From: Methanothrix sp.
GTDB taxonomy: Archaea > Halobacteriota > Methanosarcinia > Methanotrichales > Methanotrichaceae
Direction of reading: 5' to 3'
Length of the DNA stretch: 6,225 bases
Assembly (NCBI GenBank): GCA_028688535.1
Contig: JAQTXY010000008.1
Coordinates: forward strand, 1-6,225
Positions 1-4,032 of the stretch are shown one piece after another. Positions within the stretch are counted from its first letter, which is position 1. Each line of letters starts with the position of its first letter. The position numbers and the translations under genes are program-made. The notes under the pieces were generated by a model that did not search any database, was not told the DNA's origin, and saw only the letters and a program-made list of their open reading frames with translations.

Positions 1-446
1 AGTACAGCGCCGATTCTGTAGTTCTGCACGCACAGCTTCTCTACCCACTTCTGGTCGTAGGTGCCGGTCTGGTAAGATACGGGCATGTACTCGAACTCAG
101 CTTCCTTGGTGAAGTTGATGTAGTCCATGGGGCATGCTCTGCCGGTTGGCCAGGCGCACTCAATATCGTATTCTCCAGTCTTCGAATTCCAGCCGATTGG
201 GGTGTAGTCTCTGTTGAGCTGCCTCTCGGCTTCCAGCTCAGTCCTCTCGGTGATGACATTACCGGATCCGGACTCCTTCTCTACCAGCTTCTGGCCGTTA
301 AAGCCAGTCTGGGTGGAAATGATCATCTCTACGTTCTTGTATCCAACGCCCTTGACCGATGCCTTCTCATACATGTAGTTGGCTGCACCGGCCATGCCTA
401 CTACGGCCATGGCGATAATAACCAAAACAGCTATTAGTTTTCTCAT
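1..446 (-). CDS. Exported/surface protein, N-terminal part (runs off left edge)
   Basis: The 148 visible codons begin at ATG 446-444, preceded by a near-perfect Shine-Dalgarno AAGGAGGTG (463-455) at 8 bases spacing, which fixes the start. Residues 1-22 form a secretory signal peptide: MRK, then a hydrophobic core rich in I, V, A and M, ending in a small-residue GAA site. The mature part is hydrophilic. Residues 44-57 and 124-137 share the pattern S-x-Q-T-G-x3-Q-K-x-V-E-K (9 of 14 identical), suggesting a duplicated module of about 80 residues. An N-glycosylation sequon (NFT, 111-113) and three cysteines (97, 105, 139) are visible. No enzyme motif is seen, so function is unknown. The protein is probably exported and either surface-attached or secreted. 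The strong SD suggests high translation. It resembles lineage-specific surface proteins I recall from Methanothrix, but that is memory and not a search. The missing C-terminus prevents judging a membrane anchor. Confidence 0.85.
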   Translation of the reverse strand, partial: MRKLIAVLVIIAMAVVGMAGAANYMYEKASVKGVGYKNVEMIISTQTGFNGQKLVEKESGSGNVITERTELEAERQLNRDYTPIGWNSKTGEYDIECAWPTGRACPMDYINFTKEAEFEYMPVSYQTGTYDQKWVEKLCVQNYRIGAV

Positions 447-454
447 TTCTTTCC

Positions 455-508
455 CACCTCCTTAGATTACCATAAACGCATTAAGATCTAAGCCATCAGT
501 TGTGGCTC
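455..508 (-). promoter_or_regulatory. Shine-Dalgarno of the surface-protein gene inside competing leader hairpins
   Basis: In the minus-strand transcript CTTAGAT (492-486) is a perfect complement of ATCTAAG (467-461). The 7-bp hairpin covers the first three bases (463-461) of the Shine-Dalgarno AAGGAGGTG (463-455). Just upstream AGCCA (507-503) can pair with TGGCT (495-491), a 5-bp stem with a 7-base loop, which uses two bases of the SD hairpin. GAGCCAC (508-502) can instead pair with GTGGCTC (577-571). These helices exclude one another, a layout typical of translational switches. The base pairing is seen directly; the switching role is inference. Confidence 0.4.
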
Positions 509-523
509 AAATCCCTGGCACCA

Positions 524-597
524 CGTTGACAGAGATTACCTAGCTCTTGCCCTAGGCCTTGACCCGGCAAGAGCCACCTTATTGCAACTCTGTCACG
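524..597. repeat. Nested inverted repeats forming a two-tier hairpin
   Basis: The outer arms 527-534 (TGACAGAG) and 588-595 (CTCTGTCA) are perfect complements. They extend by CG/CG (524-525 with 596-597) across one bulged base. Inside them 543-551 (GCTCTTGCC) and 566-574 (GGCAAGAGC) form a second perfect 9-bp stem with a 14-base loop, separated from the outer stem by an asymmetric internal loop (535-542 and 575-587). A hairpin with an internal loop of this quality suggests a structured RNA. It lies in the likely leader of the minus-strand surface-protein gene, but an independent small RNA on either strand, or a transposon end, cannot be excluded. An 8-base direct repeat AGATTACC (464-471 and 533-540) links this structure to the SD region. 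Confidence 0.55.
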
Positions 598-670
598 AGG
601 AGTACCTGACTCACATGCTTCTCCGCTCATATTTGAGTATTTTGCTCCGGCACAATCCCAATCTGCTAGC

Positions 671-925
671 CTATTGAATATAAGCCATTCGGAATTTTAA
701 GAGAAAATCAATAGTGGTAGGCCTATCCAATTTGAGTTCTGAGACCATGCACCAAATAACATGTCCTGATGAGCTTGCAGCTTGCAACCCACAAGAAGTC
801 GCGCCGCAGATGTTTAGCCCATTGCCAAGTTCATGCCTCATGAAGATGGATGTTAGATTCTAATGCTTGCGATAATAAGAACACGATCGCGAACCAAAGA
901 GAAAACAAGTAGGCATTACGGGAAA
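671..925 (-). pseudogene. Decayed C-terminal remnant of an IS200/IS605-type tnpB
   Basis: Read on the minus strand, this stretch gives pieces of a TnpB tail in shifting frames. Near 915-905 TGCCTACTTGT becomes a Cys-Pro-Thr-Cys knuckle if one C is restored. After it comes a frame reading F-S-L-V-R-D-R-V-L-I-I-A-S-I-R-I and then a stop, resembling the family pattern of a zinc ribbon followed by DRD-x-NAS-x-NI. A frame of 56 codons from ATG 841 to stop 671 follows, beginning MRHELGNGLNICGATSCG, like tails after the RuvC III motif in archaeal TnpB. Frameshifts, an in-frame stop and a lost RD-x-N signature make it non-functional. No intact upstream part exists: the remnant ends at the 3' flank of the tRNA-Glu gene. 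The assignment rests on motif order and remembered family tails and was not searched. A spurious 56-codon frame is the alternative. Confidence 0.42.
676..684 (-). promoter_or_regulatory. Possible TATA box for the surface-protein gene
   Basis: Minus-strand CTTATATTC fits the archaeal TATA consensus. Transcription would start roughly 25 bases downstream, near 655, giving a leader of about 200 bases that includes the nested hairpins. The box sits in the last codons of the tnpB remnant. A weaker alternative is CAAATATG at 635-628, which would still give a leader of about 150 bases. Confidence 0.3.
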
Positions 926-942
926 AATAGTTGACTATAAAA
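921..942 (-). terminator. T-rich terminator after tRNA-Glu
   Basis: Directly after the last tRNA base, the minus strand reads TTTT, a 5-bp palindrome (ATAGT-CA-ACTAT, 938-927), then a run of Ts. T-tracts are the normal archaeal termination signal, and this ends the tRNA-Gln/tRNA-Glu transcript before the tnpB remnant. Confidence 0.55.
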
Positions 943-1017
943 TGCTCCGGCCGGGATTTGAACCCGAGTCTTCGGCTTGAAAGGCCGAAATGATTGGCCG
1001 GGCTACACTACCGGAGC
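943..1017 (-). tRNA. tRNA-Glu (anticodon UUC)
   Basis: A 75-base cloverleaf on the minus strand. The acceptor stem GCTCCGG pairs with CCGGAGC, with discriminator A at 943. The anticodon stem TCGGC/GCCGA encloses loop CTTTCAA with anticodon TTC. The T-arm has loop TTCAAAT on a stem closed by G-C pairs, with one T-G pair at its base. No intron is present and CCA is not encoded, so it is added after transcription. Besides charging Glu codons, tRNA-Glu is the substrate for tetrapyrrole synthesis through glutamyl-tRNA reductase in methanogens (known biology). It lies 98 bases downstream of tRNA-Gln on the same strand and may be co-transcribed with it or use the TATA-like site at 1078-1085. Confidence 0.96.
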
Positions 1018-1066
1018 AATTTTGCCGTCTGGATGCCAGGCAAGTCATGCACTGGCCTTCACCCCA

Positions 1067-1088
1067 TAGATATGAACGAATATATCTA
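1067..1088 (-). promoter_or_regulatory. TATA-containing palindrome upstream of tRNA-Glu
   Basis: TAGATAT (1067-1073) and ATATCTA (1082-1088) are perfect inverted repeats separated by 8 bases. The minus-strand reading includes ATATATTC preceded by a purine-rich GGAAACG, a plausible TATA box with BRE. A start about 25 bases downstream, near 1058, would leave a 40-base 5' leader before tRNA-Glu, removed by RNase P. The symmetry might alternatively mark a regulator site or an RNA hairpin between the two tRNAs. Confidence 0.35.
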
Positions 1089-1091
1089 CGT

Positions 1092-1114
1092 TTCCAATGG
1101 GTTTGAAGTTGGAA
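1092..1114. repeat. Short inverted repeat at the 3' side of tRNA-Gln
   Basis: TTCCAA (1092-1097) and TTGGAA (1109-1114) are perfect complements with an 11-base loop, one base from the tRNA-Gln 3' end. In a Gln-Glu precursor it would make a small hairpin between the tRNAs, possibly relevant to 3' processing. No T-run follows, so it is not a clear terminator. The half-sites are in the opposite order to the GGAA-N6-TTCC form known for NrpR operators. Confidence 0.35.
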
Positions 1115-1115
1115 G

Positions 1116-1188
1116 TAGTCCCGGGCGGATTCGAACCGCCGTCGCGGGCTCCAAAGGCCCTCAGGATTGACCGCTACCCCACGGGACT
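1116..1188 (-). tRNA. tRNA-Gln (anticodon UUG)
   Basis: A 73-base cloverleaf on the minus strand. The acceptor stem AGTCCCG pairs with CGGGACT, discriminator A at 1116. The anticodon stem AGGGC/GCCCG, with one mismatched or weak closing position, holds loop CTTTGGA with anticodon TTG. The T-arm GGCGG-TTCGAAT-CCGCC is perfect. CCA is not encoded and there is no intron. In archaea this tRNA is first charged with glutamate and then amidated by GatDE using glutamine or asparagine (family knowledge; those genes are not in the window). It is the first gene of the tRNA pair and is divergent from nrpR across about 112 bases. Confidence 0.96.
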
Positions 1189-1225
1189 ATGATTCGGGTG
1201 CCATTTTTTGGTTTCTTCTATGCTG

Positions 1226-1233
1226 GCATAAAC
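1226..1233 (-). promoter_or_regulatory. Possible TATA box for the tRNA-Gln/tRNA-Glu transcript
   Basis: Minus-strand GTTTATGC, preceded by an A-rich BRE-like AAAATCA, lies about 40 bases upstream of the tRNA-Gln 5' end. This predicts a start near 1205 and a leader of about 17 bases, a usual spacing for an archaeal tRNA promoter. Confidence 0.4.
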
Positions 1234-1262
1234 TGATTTTACGCCGAGCGAGTGTTTTTCGC

Positions 1263-1276
1263 ATAAGATATATATG
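1263..1276. promoter_or_regulatory. AT-rich TATA-like element in the nrpR/tRNA-Gln divergent region
   Basis: ATAAGATATATATG is the most TATA-like stretch in the divergent spacer and is preceded on the plus strand by TTTTTCGC. For nrpR it would put the start at about 1294-1300, giving an almost leaderless mRNA and bypassing the Shine-Dalgarno at 1286-1292. On the minus strand (CATATATATC) it would give tRNA-Gln a leader of about 58 bases. Which gene uses it cannot be decided from the sequence. Confidence 0.4.
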
Positions 1277-1300
1277 GTCTTTCCCGGAGGAGCAAAGAAG

Positions 1301-2293
1301 ATGAAACTTCTCACCAAGGCGCATATGAGCCAGAGAAGGCTGATTGAGATTCTGCGCGTTATCGAAAATGCCAGCACTCCCATTGGAGCCAGAGCGATCT
1401 CGGATTGCCTGAGCAGTCGCGGCTATGACTTAGGAGAGAGGGCTGTGCGCTACAACCTCAAGATCCTGGACGAGCTGGGCTTCACCAAAAAGAAAGGTTA
1501 CAGCGGCAGGGTGCTCACTCCTCTGGGATCAAGGGAGCTGGATGACGCACTGGTCGACGATCGGATCGGCTTTGTTAATACCAGGATTGAAGAGTACATG
1601 TTCAAGACCAGCTTTGATCCCAAAACCAGTCAAGGTGATGTAATCGCTAATACCAGCATCATCGACAAATCAAACGCAGAAGAGGTCTTCGAGATACTGG
1701 GAAACGCTTTTGAAGCTGGCTACACCATAAGCCGTCGCGTGCTCATCCTGGATGAGGAAGAAAGCATATCAAATCTTGAGATTCCGAAAGGTGCTTTGGG
1801 AATCGCAACCCTGTGTAGCATCACTCTGGACGGGATGTTCATGAAAAGGGGAATTCCCGTCCTCACCAGCTTCGCTGGGCTGGCAGAAGTCACGGAAAGG
1901 CAAACCATTGACTTCACGGACCTCATAGCTTATGCTGGCTCGTCCCTTGATCCCATTAAGGTTTTTATGGGTCGAAGGGTGACAAACGTTGCCGATGCCA
2001 TCTTCAAAGGTTCGGGAACAGTCCTCGCCAATGTGAGAGAGGTGCCCGTCGCGGCGGCAACGCTTGTGCGCGCGCTTTTAGATGAGACACGTAACGCGGG
2101 CCTCGGTGGGCTGATAAAAATTGGAGAGCCGTCCGAGCCCGTGCTGGGCTGCCCCGTGGGCTCAGGCAAGATCGGCATAGCCTTTTATGCGGGAGTCAAT
2201 GGTGTGGTGGCGGCAGAGGAGATGGGAATAGAGATTAAGACCGCACCCATATCCATTCTGATCGATTACACCAAGACCCATGAGCTGAAATGA
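1301..2293 (+). CDS. nrpR: NrpR-type nitrogen transcriptional repressor (single effector domain)
   Basis: The product has 330 residues. Residues 10-75 form a winged helix of the RNase R-type HTH family (the GERAVRYNLKILDELG segment is the recognition region, followed by the KKGYSGR wing). Residues 85-327 form one NrpR effector domain (DUF128), with hallmark stretches DRIGFV, GIATLCSIT, DLIAYAGSSLDPIKVFM, GSGTVLANVREVP and EPSEPVLGCPVG. NrpR represses nitrogen-assimilation genes (nif, glnA, glnK-amt) in euryarchaea and is released by 2-oxoglutarate (established family role). One HTH plus one effector domain matches NrpRI of Methanosarcina, which works with a separate NrpRII of two effector domains; no NrpRII is visible here. 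Start 1301 is chosen because GGAGGAG (1286-1292) sits 8 bases upstream. An in-frame ATG at 1274 would place that SD inside the gene, and ATG 1325 is a shorter alternative. No GGAA-N6-TTCC operator is seen upstream. Confidence 0.93.
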   Translation: MKLLTKAHMSQRRLIEILRVIENASTPIGARAISDCLSSRGYDLGERAVRYNLKILDELGFTKKKGYSGRVLTPLGSRELDDALVDDRIGFVNTRIEEYMFKTSFDPKTSQGDVIANTSIIDKSNAEEVFEILGNAFEAGYTISRRVLILDEEESISNLEIPKGALGIATLCSITLDGMFMKRGIPVLTSFAGLAEVTERQTIDFTDLIAYAGSSLDPIKVFMGRRVTNVADAIFKGSGTVLANVREVPVAAATLVRALLDETRNAGLGGLIKIGEPSEPVLGCPVGSGKIGIAFYAGVNGVVAAEEMGIEIKTAPISILIDYTKTHELK

Positions 2294-2317
2294 TTGAGCA
2301 CTCCGGACAAGATAAGG

Positions 2318-2325
2318 TTTTATAG
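2318..2325 (+). promoter_or_regulatory. TATA box for rps6e
   Basis: TTTTATAG lies 25 bases after the nrpR stop and 52 bases before the rps6e ATG. The expected start near 2347 gives a leader of about 30 bases carrying the GAGGA at 2366-2370, 6 bases from the ATG. It indicates that rps6e is transcribed independently of nrpR. Confidence 0.55.
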
Positions 2326-2376
2326 AGCATCAATCTCTAGACACACAGTTACGTTTGCATTTGATGAGGAAGAAAG

Positions 2377-2775
2377 ATGGATTTTAGAGTCGTAGTCTCA
2401 GATCCGAAGAGCGGTAAGGCCTATCAGGTAGAGCTTAAGGATCCAGGAGCAGGCAAGCTTCTGGGAAAACATATCGGCGACAAGATTGAAGGTGACGTTC
2501 TCGGCATGCCCGGATACTCAGTACAGGTCACGGGCGGCAGCGATCGCGAGGGATTTCCCATGCGTGCAGATCTGCCCGGCACAAAGCGCAGAAAGATCCT
2601 GCTCTCCAAGGGAACCGGATATCATCCTACTGCCGAAGGAAGGAAGAAGAGGATGAGCATTCATGGAAGGGATATTTCTCCCGATGTCGGCCAGATAAAT
2701 GTCAAGGTTGTTGAGGCCGGCGCCAAGTCCGTAGAAGAGCTGCTGGGCAAGGCACCCAAGGAAGAAAAAGCATAA
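2377..2775 (+). CDS. rps6e: Ribosomal protein S6e (small subunit)
   Basis: This 132-residue protein has the normal length of archaeal S6e and the family's most conserved block, GGSDREGFPMR at residues 53-63. A basic stretch follows (GTKRRKILLSKG, then AEGRKKRMSIHGRDIS at about 87-102), which contacts 16S rRNA in the 30S subunit. The C-terminus is acidic/basic and Lys-rich (KAPKEEKA). The eukaryotic homologue carries a long phosphorylated C-terminal tail that archaeal forms such as this one lack. The ATG at 2377 is preceded by GAGGA and gives the usual N-terminus for the family (short beta strand, DFRVVVSDPKSGKAYQ). In many euryarchaea the next gene is infB or another translation gene. Here the gene is followed by a terminator and a convergent operon, so the translation cluster is not continued. 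Confidence 0.97.
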   Translation: MDFRVVVSDPKSGKAYQVELKDPGAGKLLGKHIGDKIEGDVLGMPGYSVQVTGGSDREGFPMRADLPGTKRRKILLSKGTGYHPTAEGRKKRMSIHGRDISPDVGQINVKVVEAGAKSVEELLGKAPKEEKA

Positions 2776-2790
2776 TCTAGCGAATTCGGT

Positions 2791-2830
2791 AGGATGGCTG
2801 GTCCATCCTTCCGCGATAATCCCTTTTATT
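2791..2830 (+). terminator. Hairpin and T-rich terminator of rps6e, between convergent genes
   Basis: AGGATGG (2791-2797) and CCATCCT (2803-2809) form a perfect 7-bp stem with a 5-base loop, 15 bases after the rps6e stop. CCTTTTATT follows at 2822-2830, and a run of six or more Ts lies at about 2840-2846. The T-tracts serve the plus strand. The hairpin could also act for the convergent minus-strand operon, though that side has A-rich rather than T-rich flanks. Confidence 0.6.
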
Positions 2831-2862
2831 ATAGAATCGTTTTTTATTGACTCTTTTCGCTA

Positions 2863-4032
2863 TTAATCCTGTGTGTCTGATCCGCTCAATACCCAGGCAC
2901 GTGACGCGAGCGGCACGGGGATCTGTGCACGCATTACTGATTTCATCTGCTCTGGACTTAGGGCGGCAAAGAGAGCATTCATGAGCCGGTCGCTCTTCAT
3001 GGCCATATCCACCATCTTTCTTATCCGGACAGATCGCGAAAGCTGTGCTCCGAACTCTTCGCGAATGCGCGACGCATAGTTGGCGAGTGCCATTTCGCCC
3101 CGTAACTGACCTACTGTCACCTCGCCTGCGATCCTTCCTGCCACCACTGCCAATGGTATACCTCCCCCGCTGGTGGCCATGACGTGCCCGGCAGCGTCTC
3201 CCGCCAAGAGCATATTGTCTTTTTGGATGACACCAGAGGTCCCGCCCGAGGGCACCAGCCCCCTCATGACAGCCAGAACCTCGCCGCCTGCCAGTTTTTC
3301 TGCAGCGATGGGGTGTTCGCGAATGAACCGGCCAAGTATGATGGAAAGATTCTGGCCGGCCATGTAAGACGATCGCACCCCTACGCCTACATTAGCCGTG
3401 TCCTGGCTGAGGGGGATTATCCAGGCATATCCACCGGGAGCATAGTGAGCTGAAAAGTACATCTCCGCCGCCTTTGCATCGATATTCACACCAGCCATCT
3501 CATATTCCAGGCAGATGCCCGTCTCTTGTATAGGATTTCCCATGGCTTTGGAGACTATTGAGTGCGGACCGTCTGCGCCTATTATTATCTGCGGCCTGAT
3601 CTTCCCGTTGAAGTGACCGGAAAGCTGCACTGTACCTTCCTCAAGGAGGGCGCGGGTCGCGGGCAGAACTCTTGCTCCGGCGCTCGCAGCCCGTGCGGCG
3701 AGGTAGCGATCGTATGCCCGCCGGTCCAAGACCCGACCGGCCACAGCAAATTGCTTGTTGTCTCCTGAAGGAGAATAGATGCGCTGCAACTGGGTGCGAT
3801 GCAAAATATGACGCTCTGGAATCTCTCTGAGCGTCAGAGGCAGGTTGGCGCGGGGCATGAGCTTCTCCAGCTCGAATGCTTCCGGGAGAAATCCGCCGCA
3901 TTGCACTGGGCTGCCAATCTCGTTCTTCTTGTCAACCAGCAAAACCTCCATGCCCGAAGCTGCAATAGCCTGCGCAGCAGTGCTGCCCGCCGGCCCTGCC
4001 CCTACCACAGCCACCATTATATCTTCTTTCAT
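2863..4032 (-). CDS. Geranylgeranyl reductase-family FAD-dependent oxidoreductase
   Basis: The product is a 389-residue flavoprotein. An N-terminal Rossmann fold (residues 5-35) carries VVGAGPAGS for the FAD ADP moiety, followed by LLVDKK, whose acidic residue usually binds the ribose. Residues 41-47 (SPVQCGG) hold the family cysteine near the flavin. VLDRRAYDRYLAARA (101-115) and IIGADGPHS (150-158) are the conserved FAD segments. APGGYAWIIP (198-207) corresponds to the substrate-site YxWxFP motif, here with Ile for Phe. LLAGDAAGH (275-283) with GGGIPLA (289-295) is the second FAD-binding GD motif. Family members saturate geranylgeranyl chains of archaeal membrane lipids at the cytoplasmic face of the membrane, with reduced ferredoxin or another donor. 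Methanogens have several paralogues, so the exact substrate is uncertain. The ATG overlaps the upstream symporter stop as ATGA, implying translational coupling. Only a weak AAGG is seen as SD. Confidence 0.88.
   Translation of the reverse strand: MKEDIMVAVVGAGPAGSTAAQAIAASGMEVLLVDKKNEIGSPVQCGGFLPEAFELEKLMPRANLPLTLREIPERHILHRTQLQRIYSPSGDNKQFAVAGRVLDRRAYDRYLAARAASAGARVLPATRALLEEGTVQLSGHFNGKIRPQIIIGADGPHSIVSKAMGNPIQETGICLEYEMAGVNIDAKAAEMYFSAHYAPGGYAWIIPLSQDTANVGVGVRSSYMAGQNLSIILGRFIREHPIAAEKLAGGEVLAVMRGLVPSGGTSGVIQKDNMLLAGDAAGHVMATSGGGIPLAVVAGRIAGEVTVGQLRGEMALANYASRIREEFGAQLSRSVRIRKMVDMAMKSDRLMNALFAALSPEQMKSVMRAQIPVPLASRAWVLSGSDTQD

Noticed and set aside
524..597. H/ACA guide RNA
   Set aside because: The hairpin shape is suggestive, but no ACA lies at the required distance after the lower stem on either strand, and no clear kink-turn is seen.
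765..790. Box C-like TGATGAG and a tandem GCTTGCA repeat
   Set aside because: There is no matching box D or D'/C' arrangement nearby. The tandem 7-mer is short and lies in the tnpB remnant.
747..863. 38-codon plus-strand frame starting ATG 747 (frame open from 684)
   Set aside because: It has no Shine-Dalgarno and no recognisable sequence, and it is antisense to the better-supported tnpB remnant.
1274..1300. Upstream ATG 1274 as the nrpR start
   Set aside because: It would put the well-spaced SD (1286-1292) inside the coding sequence and adds nine residues not expected before the winged helix.
1189..1300. NrpR operator (GGAA-N6-TTCC type) for autoregulation
   Set aside because: No such palindrome is present in the divergent spacer. 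TTCCAA/TTGGAA at 1092-1114 has half-sites in the opposite order and the wrong spacing.
1174..1383. Minus-strand 69-codon frame overlapping tRNA-Gln and the nrpR start
   Set aside because: It runs through the tRNA gene and the nrpR coding start, has no SD, and has no protein-like conservation I recognise.
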